Assembly (NCBI GenBank): GCA_024138015.1
Contig: JAMXBB010000010.1
Location: 9,135,653-9,199,652 of the forward strand
Source: Lumnitzera littorea
Taxonomy: Eukaryota; Streptophyta; Magnoliopsida; Myrtales; Combretaceae
Length of the DNA: 64,000 nt
Direction: 5' to 3'
Shown here: positions 50,101 to 61,400 of the stretch, one piece after another
Layout: each line of letters starts with the position of its first letter
Numbering within the stretch: position 1 is the first letter of the stretch
The notes under the pieces: model-generated
What the model was told of the DNA's origin: nothing
What the model saw: the letters and a program-made list of their open reading frames with translations, nothing else
The model's database searches: none
Position numbers and translations under genes: made by a program

Positions 50101-50684
50101 GATTTATGATTTGGTTGCTGTATTAACCCACAAAGGAAGGAGTGCTGATTCTGGGCATTATGTTGCCTGGGTGAAGCAAGAAAGTGGTTTGTCTCTTGGC
50201 ACATTCTGCTGGTCTTTCTGTTAGGTTTCTTTGTAGTTATAACTCATACCGACAACTATTAATGACTAACGTAGGAAAATGGATTGAGTATGATGACGAT
50301 AATCCTATTCCACAACGGGAGGAAGATATCACGAAACTTTCTGGAGGAGGTACGGTTCTCCATCATTCTATAAAGCCCAGTCTCCCTATTATCCCACCAA
50401 GTGATTGGGTTTATTTAAGAAATTTAGATTATAAAATTTGAGGAATATATCAACATGCATTAAGTAGCAAGCAACGAACAGAAATTTAAACAAGTGTGAG
50501 GTAGAGAAACCAAAATTGGATTCTGTTGAGATGCCACTGGACAGTATAATCTTCCACTGTAGTCTTCCAGTATGATTAATTTTCATTTTTTTTTTTTTTT
50601 TTTTTTTTTGGTTATGGCATTTATTCAGGTGATTGGCATATGGCATACATTTGCATGTACAAGGCCCGTGCGGTTCCCATGTAA
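38130..50684 (+). CDS. UBP6: Ubiquitin carboxyl-terminal hydrolase UBP6/UBP7 (USP14 type), 18 coding exons
   Basis: Cysteine protease expected to dock on the 26S proteasome and remove ubiquitin from substrates. Coding exons: 38130-38139, 43343-43488, 43660-43695, 44329-44436, 45820-45920, 46014-46140, 46850-46909, 47054-47121, 47675-47725, 47807-47915, 48744-48832, 48971-49040, 49356-49436, 49552-49647, 49869-49917, 50079-50186, 50275-50349, 50629-50684. All have GT-AG borders and sum to 1440 bases (479 residues plus stop), close to the 477-482 of Arabidopsis UBP7/UBP6. Residues 1 to about 76 form the ubiquitin-like domain (LFDLTGVPPERQKIMVKGG). The Cys box GLFNLGNTCYMNS has Cys113, QQDAEECW spans 195-202, and the His box DSGHYVAWVKQ has His427, followed by WIEYDDDNP. 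The 10-base coding exon 1 (MLK plus one base) is the least certain part, but it joins in phase (G|TT, Val4) and gives the family's MxxVxVKWQK start. No disabling change is seen. Confidence 0.95.
38438..38610 (-). mobile_element. tRNA-derived SINE in UBP6 intron 1
   Basis: Minus-strand box A TGGTCCAGTGG (38593-38603) starts 8 bases from the 5' end, and box B GATTCAAATCC (38547-38557) follows at tRNA-like spacing. The body is about 173 bp and is bounded by 14-bp direct repeats GGTTTGAATAAGAT (38424-38437) and GGGTTGAATAAGAT (38611-38624), differing at one base. A long minus-strand open frame through this region (38357-38941) has no homology I recognise. Confidence 0.8.
38651..38943. repeat. Imperfect direct repeat of about 66 bp in UBP6 intron 1
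   Basis: The block at 38651-38718 (CTGAGGTATTAGAGGGGTTT, ending AGCCAAGCTAACAGGTGG) recurs at 38878-38943 (CTGAGTTATTAAAGGGTTTT, ending AGCCAAGCTAACAGGTAG). They are separated by a unique segment of about 160 bp. The arrangement may reflect a filled insertion with a long target duplication or a segmental duplication. The intervening sequence is not recognised. Confidence 0.75.
39571..42631 (+). mobile_element. Internally deleted LINE (L1-type) in UBP6 intron 1, same strand as the gene
   Basis: Ends in an A-rich tail (42612-42631). It is flanked by imperfect 16-bp direct repeats AAGCTAATGCGAGTAT (39555-39570) and AAGCCAATAAGAGTGT (42632-42647), 12 of 16 matching, as expected for target-primed insertion. 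It opens with a C/T-rich 5' region (about 39600-40040), then ORF1-like sequence, then RT. At about 3.06 kb it is far shorter than a full L1 because the endonuclease region is missing. Its sense orientation means its poly(A) signals could act on the host transcript. Confidence 0.85.
40525..42450 (+). pseudogene. LINE ORF1/reverse transcriptase remnant
   Basis: A DUF4283-like ORF1 piece, AMNGAKLWEDMLVGFFLGHR (about 40530-40590), is followed within about 60 bases by RT sequence starting SDDEIKHAFFSQANNKAPRP. The endonuclease that should lie between them is absent. RT blocks are SKAYDTLDW (about 41095-41121), SSRGLKQGDSISPYLFVLVM (41251-41310) and the catalytic box SFVDDLMIF (41396-41422), which keeps both Asp. 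The segment GVPLISSKLRVVDCDILISK follows (from about 41602), and a zf-RVT-like GTFSIKCSFNSLRS lies near 42375-42416. Stops and frameshifts occur between blocks, so no intact protein can be made. Confidence 0.85.
46617..46690 (+). mobile_element. SINE-like tRNA head in UBP6 intron 6
   Basis: Box A-like TTGCATAGTGG (46624-46634) and box B-like AGTTTAAATCC (46665-46675) lie on the plus strand 30 bases apart. The body beyond this and any target duplication are not clear, so it may be a decayed SINE head or chance. Confidence 0.45.
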
Positions 50685-50885
50685 TTCTTTTATTCATTTT
50701 GCAGTTTCTCATGCTTAATTACATATATTTGCAAACTCACAGAAAATGTTCGATAACTGGTTTTACTTGTACCATTGTCTATGTTTTGGGTGGAAAATCC
50801 ACAGCCGTGACATTTTTGCTATTGCGTTGTAACATATACTGTTCTAAGTCGATGTTTATGTGATGTAATACAACTTTGTGGTTGT
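50685..50885 (+). other. Probable UBP6 3' UTR
   Basis: After the stop at 50682-50684 the sequence is T-rich with TGTAA motifs near 50826 and 50864, typical of plant far-upstream and near-upstream polyadenylation elements. The exact cleavage site cannot be read from sequence alone. Confidence 0.45.
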
Positions 50886-52974
50886 GTCGGGGTAGACACA
50901 AATGTAGCAAGTTCTTCCAGCTATGCAGGATAAGCCTTCCTCTGCATAATGTTTGATGCCTACTTGCAGAGCATTGTATCATCCATAAATTTTTGGACAC
51001 ATAGGAACAATGGGACCTGCATATAGTTCAATTTCCATATATAAACCCAAGGATCTTCAAAGTACTGAAGGTCATTTGATCTATAGATTTGAATAAAGTA
51101 GTGGAGTAGAATAAAAAAATAATTGCTATTACTTTATTTGATTGCATTTAAAGTAGGGGTTCATGTGTTGAATCGAAACAAACTTCATTTGAAATGGGTT
51201 AGTTTGAACCCTTAATGGATTGTACCACGTTGTGTTCAAGGTTGTTTGAATCACTTTAAAAAGCATCTTGATTTAGATGATAATACCTTTAGTCATTGAA
51301 GTTTTGAACCGATTAGTGATGTACAAATGAATTTAGAACAAATTAGGAACATTACTTATCAAGATTGTCTTTGATCTCTCATTGGGATAAACTAGTGCTT
51401 GAATCTTTCTTTCATTATAATTGAAAAAAAAAAAAAATGTAACATTAGGTATAAATTAAAACCATGTAGAACCATATCATAATAATGGGGAGGAGGCGAG
51501 GAAACAAAAAGAGTGTATTGTGGAGGTTGAGTGTGAGATGAGAGACGACAAAAAGAAGAAAGGTGAATTGTGTTAAACTAGAATGAAAAAAAAAAAAAAA
51601 TGTATTAACGTATATTTTATTCTCTAATAAGAAATATGGTTTTTTCTGACATTACCAAAAAGATGTAACATTACCAAAAATATGGCTTAGCCTGTATTAA
51701 TCAAATTATGTATTGAATAGAAATATAAAAGAATGTTGTTTTGCGTGCCGGTTGGATTCGGTTTTGTTTGTTTCGATTGCCGAATTGTTTAGTAATAACC
51801 TTGACTTAAAATGATATTAGCGATGGATTAGGTAATATCTAACAGTACAGATGTGCCTTTATTAGCTTGAGGCTTATGGATAAATATGGAAATATAGTCA
51901 TAAAGATTAAGGAATAGTTATTTCGGTTTCATAAAAGAATTGTAATTCCTTATATTATGGTAATAGCAGTCCTACGGATAACTATTATTATATGAATCAA
52001 ATGCAGTAATAGGTTGATGGTGAAGGATTAGCTATTTTCATTAGGATTACTTATGGCTTTGATTAAGCATGTTAAAATAAAAGTGGTACCCTGAATACTG
52101 AATAGGTGCAACCGGGGGTGTATCTCTTTAGTTATCAATTTCTTTTGGAGATTTAGTAACCGGTTGGGGGAAAAGAATTGAGATTGCCAGGGACTAGTAT
52201 CTACTGGCGTCGCATTTTCTTTTGATTCCCGGTTATCATATGAACCCATGCAATGAATGTCTTTGTTTTCCCAACTGTTAGTTAGTACGTTGCGTGGTAC
52301 ACGTTTTGATGTGCAACAGCTTTGATGTTTTTCAGAACGAGAAAAAAAATTCTAGATTTTGCGTGATACACACGGTTGGGTTACGTGATGACTAAGGAGT
52401 GTTTTGACGGTGATGAACCCGGCTGTAGACAACAGTTACCTTGGTTGAATCCTAAATTGTTTTTCCAATGAGATATTTGGTGTGCGTTTTATATACATGT
52501 ATGTATATCGATTATTTTGTCATGCTACATTTTGTTTTCTTTTGCTTTTTATTTTATTTATTTTTATCAATGGTTAAATGATCCTGTGGAGTTAAAAACG
52601 AACTTTTTTTTCCCCCTCTCTTTGTTTTTAGTTCCGGGTGTTTAGGCGCTCAAATTTAGAAAGAAAACGGATAAATGCTTAGGATGTTTTTGCAACTTAT
52701 TCTATTGTATGTAATCCCTGGTTGGTTAAATTATTAATTTGAGGGTTGTATATCTCCACATCAAAATTTGTTTTGGTAACTCCTAGAAAAATAGAAATGA
52801 CCAAAACTAAAAATGAAGAGGAATAGAAAGAAGAGGGGAAGAATCATAATAAAGAGGAGGACTTCTTAGTTGCATTGTAAGATGGAAACAAAGAGAAACA
52901 TATATGGACTTTATCCTTTTTAGGTCACTATATCCCTTTTCAATTGATGCCCGTGCCTTTTTCTTTTTCTTTTT
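50886..52974. other. Intergenic stretch downstream of UBP6
   Basis: No gene or identifiable element. It has A runs at 51424-51435 and 51588-51600 and a cluster of TTGGATTCGG/TTTCGATTG phrases near 51750-51780. A short minus-strand open frame at 52028-52249 has no recognisable homology. Confidence 0.4.
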
Positions 52975-52992
52975 TCTCTCTCTCTCTCTCTC
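52975..52992. repeat. (TC)9 microsatellite
   Basis: Nine perfect TC dinucleotides directly in front of the 105-bp minisatellite. Confidence 0.95.
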
Positions 52993-52998
52993 AATAAA

Positions 52999-53230
52999 AT
53001 TAGTGTTCTCATCATGAAAGTTAATCCAATTTTTTATGTTTTGGCGACACAGGTTGATATTGATTTTCACTTTGTGCAAATTCTTGTGTTCTGCTGCGAT
53101 GAGATTAGTATTCTTCATATGATAATTAATCCGATTTTTCATACTACGACAAAACATTTTAAAGTTGGTTTTCACTTTGTGTAAATTCTTATGCTCCGTT
53201 GCGATAAAAATTGTATTCTTCATATGTTGA
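52999..53230. repeat. 105-bp minisatellite, about 2.2 units
   Basis: Units at 52999-53103 and 53104-53208, with a third partial unit 53209-53230. Shared landmarks are GTTAATCCAATTTTT/ATTAATCCGATTTTT, TTTTCACTTTGTG and AAATTCTT. Because 105 is 35 codons, the minus strand stays open and encodes repeated EHKNLHKVK peptides (open frame 52807-53223). I regard that frame as a by-product of the repeat rather than a gene, since it has no homology and ends in low-complexity sequence. Confidence 0.85.
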
Positions 53231-53453
53231 CAAAAACGCCCTGTAATTTCTCGTTAGAGAAGGGGAATCATGTTAAGATATGAGTTTAAGGGGGTACCCT
53301 ATTCAACATGGTTCATGAAGTCGGTATTTATCTTAGTATTTTAGTAAATTGCAAATATACCCCTTTTTATGTTTTTTTAAGTGCAATTATCCTCTATTGT
53401 TAAAATAAAGCACTTAAATCTCCATATCTTCAAAAAAGTGTTTTAGTCACTTA

Positions 53454-54105
53454 TAGAGATGGGCACGGATTGGATTGGTTTGGTTTTATATAAAATCCAA
53501 ACCAAACCATAATTTATGGTTTGGTTTTTCTTTTTCCTAAACCAAACCATACGGTTCGAATTGGAAAAATTTTCAAATCATTAAATAATGGTTTGGTTTT
53601 GTTCGTATTATAGATTAAACCAAAATTCTCTTTTTTCTTTTTTAATCTAAATTATCATTTAGTTGTTTACTCACATAAATAAATTAAGGTATCGCAAATA
53701 AGGAAGCAGAAGGAACTAGAAGTTAGAAGAGACAAAGAGTAAGCTTTGCCTTTGCCATTTGTATGTGAATGAAATTGTGATGGAGGAGGAGGAGTGGAGT
53801 GATGAGGGTTAGGGTTTGTTTGTATTTTGGCAAAAGGTAAAGTGAGTAATGGATATTCAATGGGCTGGGCTTGTGGAATAAATGTAACACTGATATATAA
53901 TAATATATGATTGGTATTTTATTATTAAAAAATAAATAGCTTGAATTAATAGGTGCGGTTTGGATTGCATACCTAAATCAAACCGTAAATCGTTTGGAGG
54001 GTGCTAACTCAAACTGTTAAAAAAAAAAAAAAAACCTTCATTTCGATTCTGATTGGTTCGGTTTGTAGTTTGGTTTAGTTCAGATAATTTTTTTGCTCAT
54101 CCCTA
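53454..54105. mobile_element. Non-autonomous hAT-like element (652 bp)
   Basis: Left end TAGAGATGGGCA and right end, reverse complemented, TAGGGATGAGCA (10 of 12 match). 8-bp flanking repeats GTCACTTA (53446-53453) and GTAACTTG (54106-54113) match at 6 of 8. Both subterminal parts are full of GGTTTGGTTT/AAACCAAACC phrases in opposite orientation, giving large hairpins. There is no transposase frame. This matches a common plant hAT MITE style; the family name is not assigned. Confidence 0.82.
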
Positions 54106-57100
54106 GTAACTTGCATAACTATTTCACCATTTAAAAAAAGAAAAAGTGATATTATTATTATTATTTTTTAATTATTTTATCAAAAGGTAAAAGAGAAAAA
54201 AATGTTCAAAAACTAGTTTTCAAGGATATAAAGTCTAAGCATTTAATTTACAAAATAAGAGATGGATTCACCCTTTTTCCCCTTAAAAGGAGAGTAGCAC
54301 AAACCGTTGAAATTCGGAGTTGAGCAATTCTCACTCTTAATTTTCTTTTATGGCCAACCAATAAGAACCGGTGGTTTGGTTTTGCGGTCGGGACCGGTGC
54401 ACGAGCACTATAACCCCCAAGGGCCCATGAAAGCCGATATAAACTGGCGAAGGTAAGAGTGGCATGTGCACACCATTTCAGTATTAGACCACACAAGCCC
54501 CCCACCAGAAAGCCATCTTCGATTATCACATTTTGTAGCGAAGTTGTTAGACACGAAAGTTTAACCACCAACAGTTTGTTGTTGCCTCGAATAGTCAGTC
54601 CAATCATTAATAGTATATGAAATTGGAAAGACCCACACTTGCCCATTTCTCCAATTATTGCAAGTCATTGATTCTTGAGAATCATCTCACGCTGGAATCA
54701 CTCCTGTTGGTCCATGTGAATGGTGATTGTACTTGTACCTTGCTAGATTGAATACTTACCCAAACGCCCATAAGCCCTTTTGGACTTCGGAGTATCGCAC
54801 GTTAGACCTCGATTCAGACTTCTGTGGATGACGGTTATGTATTCATATCATTTTTCTTTTCGTTCTTCTTTTCTTTTTTTTTTTTTTTTTGGCTAAAAAC
54901 AGTGAACGTTCTCTATATTTGTACTATAATTCAATTAAAGTTCTTTATTTTTATGGCCAAATTCAGTTAAATTCCTTCTAAGCACTCTCTTATACTTGGG
55001 TTGTAGCACTTATTTAGTCCTTCCTATCTATATCCATATATCATGAAAAATGTTAATAAGGAACTTATTTGATGCAATTATATAAATATAAAGAACTTGA
55101 AACGATGTAGTTTAAGTCCCCAAGATAAGATAGAATTTGGTTTGCTTTTAATTTAAGATATGGGATAAGATAAAATATCTTATTCGTGCAAAAAAAAAAA
55201 AAAAAAAAGGAAAAAGTTATTTGACAAAATATTACCTGAATCTATATATATATATTTTACTTTCACAGTGCAATAACTTAAGGCTAATACAAAATGTTTT
55301 GGGAAGCTAATGCAAAACCCCATGAAAAACCAAATGAAAAACATGATAACTAATGCAATACTTACGCATAACCAAGAGTAGACAACGTTATAATAGACAT
55401 GTTTAGTGTTGTTTTATTTCATGTTGTATATGCTAGACATCGCACTGCGATTGGGATAAAGGAAACAAACGAAAAGGAAAGAAAATGAAAGTAAAGAATC
55501 AGAAGGAAAAGAAAATGAAAGGCATTATAATGTCTTTTCTTTAACAAGTTAGGAGTCACTTTATTGAAATTCCTCCTAGTTCTCCCGGGAAGTGGGGGGA
55601 ATATTTTTCTACGGTTATTCCAAAGAAAAGAATTTCCCTTGTAAGTTCTTTCCCCAACATTTTTTTTTTCCGTGTTATTCCAAATAAAAAAGAGGTTAAT
55701 TTTTTTCTCTCCAATTCCTCTCTCCCCTTCCCTCTGTCAATCCAAACATACTGTAGGGGACTTAATCCTAGGTGAAATAACAACGGTACGGCTTCAAGAG
55801 CGATTAGGAGGACATTATAAACAAAAACGGAATTTATAAGGAATATATATATATATATATATATATTTGAGCCAAACCAATGCAAATGTGTTACACAAAT
55901 TGACAAAATAGAGAATTTCAAATGCAAGTTACTAAAAGTATATCCTCTTATCTAAATTCTAACCGAACCGTGATAATCGACACAGAGTGTATGTTTGCTT
56001 CATGGAGCACGATTTTAGACTTTTAAAGAAAATTATGAATTACCTTCTTAAACTTTAATGAAAGCATGGATTTATTATTGAATTTTTAAATATCACAAAT
56101 CACCATTTTTAAATTTGATAAATTGGTAGTATAAAGAATCTTTGCTTTTTTATTTTATTATTATTATTTTTTTAAAATACAAAGGTCAAAGTTTATGGAA
56201 ATTTAAAGTATAATTTCATAAGTGTAAGGAGATACTTTTCCATTAAGATCAAATGCAGGGAAGTAATTTGCAATCTGTGAAAGTTATTTATCAATTTATC
56301 AAAATTTAAAAGAAGTGGTTTGCAACATTTGAAGTTTAGGAGATGTATCTATAGCTACGTTAAACTTTAGGAAAGTTATTTGCATTTTTCTTTTCTTTTT
56401 TTAAATATTACTTACAATAAAAAAGTTACAATTATATTTATAATCATGCCAATCTCTAGATGTTGCATATAGCAATGACTAGCTGTTAGGGATAAGTGGT
56501 GGTGAAAGATAATTAATGGTAATAGTCAACCTCTTATGATATTAATTAATAACTATGAAAGATACAAATTAATATTGAATGATCTCCTCTTTTCAAGTAC
56601 AAAAATTGATCTCCTAATTTTCTATTGAAATTTTTTGTAATTCACCATCATCAATTGCTAATTGCTACCATTTAAATAGCTAATAACCGAGTACCATTAA
56701 GTACACTTCAATAATATTAGGATAAAGCCATCAGAAGTACTTAAATTTTCATATATTTTTCATTTTAATACTTAAACTTTAAATTTGTTCATTTTAATAC
56801 CCTAACTTTTCAAATGTGACAAATTAATATTTATATTATAATGACCATTATAAAAAATACTTATTTGTTTCGCTTTAAAAAATTGAAGTACTAAAATGAA
56901 ATAAAAAATAAGGTTTAAGCAACAAAATGAATATAAAAAGAAAGTTGATATTCTTATATTAATATTTTATCATTTTATAATAACGATCGTTATAATAGAG
57001 ATATCAATTTGTCTTATTTAAAAAGTTGGAGTATTAAAATGAATAAGTTTAAAGTTTAGATATTAAAACGAAAAAATACAAAAGTTCAAGTATTCGTATT

Positions 57101-57495
57101 GATTTTATCCCCGATAATATTTAACCATTTTAAAAGTGTAGACACCTCTTTTTATCGTTTTGTAGATTTAATTTTTCTTTTTTAAAATAAAGAAAATGGC
57201 CCTAGTTTTTCTTTTACAAAAAAAAAAAAAGGGTTCAAAAGACACCAAAAAAATGATGATGAAAAATGAAAAATATAAAAAAAGTTAGGAAATTACAATT
57301 TTCTTTAGGAAAATAAAGTTTTTAAGAAAAATAGATTTTTTAGGAAAATAACATATTTTTAGGAAAGTATTTTCTTGAGAAAAATAAGATTTTAAAATTG
57401 TGTTAGGTTATTAGATAGATTAATTTAATTGGGTAGTTTTTATTTTATAGAACAGCTCAGATTGTTTTAAGTTAAATGCAATTTAGTTATAATAG
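54106..57495. other. AT-rich intergenic stretch
   Basis: No recognised gene. A less AT-rich island at 54280-54860 includes a 132-codon minus-strand open frame (54248-54646) with no motif I know. An (AT)12 run lies at 55843-55866. A TGTAGACACCTC phrase at 57138-57149 resembles the start of Ogre/Tat LTRs, like the minus-strand start of the solo LTR at 35097, but no second end was found. Confidence 0.4.
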
Positions 57496-57506
57496 ATATT
57501 AGGGCA

Positions 57507-57600
57507 TTGGACAATAACCCAATTGGTTAAACATATAAACTTGGCATTGAAAAGAGAAAGAAGATGAGGGTTAGAATCTCACCGTGCAAAGAAGTGCATT
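57507..57600 (+). mobile_element. SINE-like tRNA-related module
   Basis: Box A TAACCCAATTGG (57515-57526) differs by three transitions from the tRNA consensus, and box B GGTTAGAATCTC (57569-57580) lies 42 bases on. A T-rich stretch follows. It could be a SINE head or the tRNA-like segment sometimes seen inside Ogre/Tat LTRs. It is not a tRNA gene: no acceptor stem pairing was found. Confidence 0.5.
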
Positions 57601-58740
57601 TTTCTTTTTTGTAGTAACACCAAGGGACCACGTGTCACTTTGCTATAGGGCCACACATCAAACTTGACATGTAGCAACATGTGGCAACCATTAAGTGGCC
57701 TACATGGTTGACATGACGCTATATAGGCAACACGTCAGCATCATCTCCTTTATGAACAGAAGTTCCAAGCTTAGAACTTGTCATGTTTGGACCCCTCTCT
57801 TTTTGACCATTTTTTCTTCAATTTTCTATCAAGATTATGGCAAAATCTTTACATTTTTATGTTGTTGGCATAGCATACTATTAATTGAGACAAAAAACCG
57901 TCTTGATCTTTTTTTATTTCATGGGTTAAATCGATCTCAAAAATAGAAAAAATCATAATGTTGTGAAGCTTCGTAAGGTCTTTCTATTAAGGTGTAGGTA
58001 GTGTCATGGTTATCTTATCGAGTCCGAGCATACTTAGCAAAACTATTCAACGTCAAGCTATGAACCATCTTCAATGACATCCTCTTGCTCGAAATATGCA
58101 ATCAAATAAAAAAAATTCCTCAAGTTCAAAGCATTCATGGTCATGGCCAACTTGACACCACATCTTCATGATCTTTAATTTTTAGCCTTTCTTAATTGAT
58201 TTCAAGTTGTTTTAGTATAAACAGGGTGTAGTAATTCATGTTTGGACACTATACTCAACTTGAAACTTGACACAAAATACTCATTTGTAATTTTCTCACT
58301 ACTTGCAATCTTTTTCTCTCTTTACAAGTTGTTGTGCTTTCATGTTTTTTGACCTAAGCCAAGTTACATACTAGCTTCCCCATGCTGCAAGAAGTTGATA
58401 CCCATCCCTTTCACCTACTGCCATACATAATAGGCTGCTCCACCAACCCACCATTGCAAAGCCCTAAGCCATTGCCATCTTCAATTAAGAACCCCTACTT
58501 TTGACCGAATTAAGTGAAGCACCACCACTCACACACTCACTATAACCTAAAACATCTATCTCGACCACCTTATTGTGCCAGCAATTGCCATCGTGATGTG
58601 CACACAACCTACCATCACTGCATCTACTTCAACCACCAGAAAGAGCCATTGTTGGCCATGGTGTTGATCTTACCCACTATGAATCTCGTAATTTCACATA
58701 GTCGCTTTAGCAAATAATTAAGGCCGTTGTTGAAAGTAAC
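57601..58740. other. Intergenic stretch with possible LTR fragment
   Basis: From 57620 to 57740 there are several CACGTG, ACATGTGGC and GACATG phrases like those in the solo LTR at about 34380-34560. This suggests that a related LTR fragment covers part of it. No coding region is supported. Confidence 0.35.
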
Positions 58741-61400
58741 TTGAATTACCTAAAAATTTATAGGTAAACTTGAAATATTAGTTGAAGATATCTCGTAGAC
58801 TCGAATATTAAAAATATGACAAAATAATAATAAAATGGCTAAGTTAGTGAAATTTAATTACATAATGTATTATTTATCGGAATTGTGTGGAATAGGTTCC
58901 AATAGCTAATAAATAATTAGAGTAAATTATATATGTAATAAAAATATTATATATCATAAAATAACATGCAGAGTAATTATATATGCCCGTATATAATTTT
59001 TATATAATAATATATATCCATAATTATTCAAAACACCTGATTACATGCAAATTAAGGTAAAATAAACAAAGGAAATTAATAAAAAATTCTTGGATAGCTG
59101 GTAATTTTCATGTTAGGCATATGGAGTGAGCTTGGACAAGTGTAAGGGTTTAAAAGATGAATCAGTATGCAAATCTCTTAAGCTATTTAAGGCTAAATCT
59201 TGAAAGAGAGAGAGAGAGAGAGAGAGAGATTTAATTGGGTAATTTGCAAGTTTTGGAAAAATTGGAAATACTCTCCATTGATTTGTACATGAAATTTAGG
59301 ATCTACGAAAAAAATTAGTGAGTTAAATTAATGAAAATGGAAAATCAAGTAAAAATTGGAAAATCAGTGCATGATCTGAGCACATGATGGTGCGTGAACT
59401 TGAAGAGCTTTTGGAAACTAGCCACCACCATCAAGAGATAGAGGAGGCCATGCTTAGCTCTGCCGACAAGGAGGTAGCCAGAGTGGCCAATTCCGATGAG
59501 GTCCCAAATTCATTTGATTTTCGATAATTTTATAAAAATTTCCCATAAAATTTTAGAAAAATTTATTCTTACCTATTTTCATATGTAAAATGTGGAAAAA
59601 ATATTATTTTGTAGAAATTTAATAGTTATACTATATGTGCTTAAGGAATCTACGAAATAAAACACTTTTTGACATTGAAATAAATAAGTTGAATGATGTA
59701 GTTTTTATCTCAAAATTTTTATATAAAATTTTCTATATTTTTATTAAATTATATGAAAAATTTTTTAATAAAAAATATTTTCTATGATTTTTAAAAAAAT
59801 TATTTTCTATAATTTTTATGAATTTTCAGCTCTAAATTATGATTAAAAATGGTATTTCTGGATAAAATAAATGTATTTCTCTTAATGACTTCACTTGGAT
59901 TTTGAGCTCCATAGGTTATTGAAGTATTTTTGGTGATTGGGTGCTATTGGAAGTAGTTTTATTGGAAGAAGTTAATAAAATCAAGTGTATGTCACTTATA
60001 TAACTAATTTGATGATGTGGGAATTGAAAAAATTAGTAGATGGTAATGATGTTATACTAGGAATTTGGATGTAAGGGGGCCGAGTAATATTGGTTGATTT
60101 GTTACTTTGATTGCTTTCACTAGAGTTTGGGGTAGAAATGAACAAATCCATTGATTATAAGAAATTGGTTAAGGGTAAATGATAAGTCAGAGGATTTTGT
60201 AAATGAGTGTTGCACTAAAATGTTATTAAGAAGTTTAGTTAGAAGCAAAAATAATGAATGAAAGGTAAAAATAGGGGAAGTAGAGGATTAGTCAAAGGAT
60301 AATTTTCCTAAAAACTATAAAGACAACAAAGTCAGAGGGTATCTCAAAGGAAGTAAAGGTAAATGGTCTACTGATATGGATTTAGAGGTTTAGTTAGAGA
60401 CAAAAATTTGAAGAGAACTATAGACAAGGGAGGCTTAAAGGTTAAGTCAGAGGATGAACTTTGAAGGAAATTGAAGTTGATCGTGCTTAAAGGATAGCTT
60501 AAAGGATATTCTACCAAGAGATCTAAAAGTTGAATAAATTATGTGGTTGGTTCAAAAGGTGCATTAGGGGACATTTGAAGTGAAATACACGAGTATGAGC
60601 ATTTTGAAGTTATTTTAGAAGGTAATTCGTAGGAAATCTTGGGTGGTTAATGGACTTAGAGGATGATTTAGAGGAAAATCCTATTAAAACTTTAACTCTA
60701 ATATAGCTTAGAGAATAATTCAGGAGCTTTTCAATTTAACAACTTCAAGGGTAATCTAGCTTAAAAAGTAGCTTAGAGGATGTTTGCTAAAGAAACTTAA
60801 GTATTTACCAACCTCAGAGACTAACTCAAAGATTGAATTGGTTGTGAACCTCAATACCCACATGGTGTAGAGGGTAACTCAAAGGCTTTTCTGTTGGAAT
60901 ATGTCGAAGGCACAATGACTTAAGATGTGGCTCTAAGGGTAATAAAGGTAAAGTATACTTATAGTACTGTATTAAACTTTCAAATACTTAACGCATAAGA
61001 CAATAAACTAGTAACTAAATAACTTAATACTCATATATAGACACTTAAATTAGTAACATTTCACATAGAATAAAGCACTCAATTGATGTAAACATTGAAA
61101 AATCATTAACAAAGACAAGTTAGCAGGTGTAGTAGCGAGCGAATGAGTTCCAGGTAAGTGGGACCGGTACTTTAGCATATTTTAGAGTATTGTTTAAAAA
61201 TACTTGGAGATCTTAATATGTTTTATATTTATGATTGTAAATTATTAGCTTGTGTGCGTGTGTAACACATGTGCTTAGATATTATATTGTTGATATGGAG
61301 TGTTGAACCTTATGTATTGGTTGCTTTATTATATAGCGTTAATTGAATTATGTGAAAATTACTTGATCACCTTAAGAGGTGATACAAGATAAGTGCACCT
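58741..61400. other. Non-coding stretch resembling a long gypsy LTR
   Basis: No gene. It contains an (AG)n microsatellite (59205-59229), a short frame near 59384-59526 (MMVRELEELLETSHHHQEIE) without homology, the periodic block 60170-60900, and a GCGAGCGAATGAGTTCCAGG phrase near 61136. Long plant gypsy LTRs have similar composition. No partner LTR lies in the window, so this is a guess. Confidence 0.3.
60170..60900 (+). repeat. Degenerate interspersed repeat based on an AGAGGAT/CAAAGGAT motif
   Basis: A short purine-rich motif of the kind CTTAGAGGATAxCTCAAAGG recurs about a dozen times with variable spacing. Examples are near 60188, 60282, 60335, 60448, 60492, 60656, 60716, 60775, 60826 and 60877. 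The plus strand is strongly purine-rich. There is no fixed unit length and no frame. Confidence 0.5.

Noticed and set aside
52807..53223. 138-codon minus-strand open frame
   Set aside because: Produced by the 105-bp minisatellite and the TC microsatellite; no homology.
54248..54646. 132-codon minus-strand open frame in a less AT-rich island
   Set aside because: No motif, no homology I recognise and no promoter context; composition could be a fragment of organellar or repeat origin but I could not support either.
55556..55927. 123-codon minus-strand open frame
   Set aside because: Includes the (AT)n run and low-complexity sequence; no recognisable domain.
57695..58717. Short plus-strand open frames (83 and 67 codons)
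   Set aside because: No homology or codon pattern; His-rich low-complexity content in the second.
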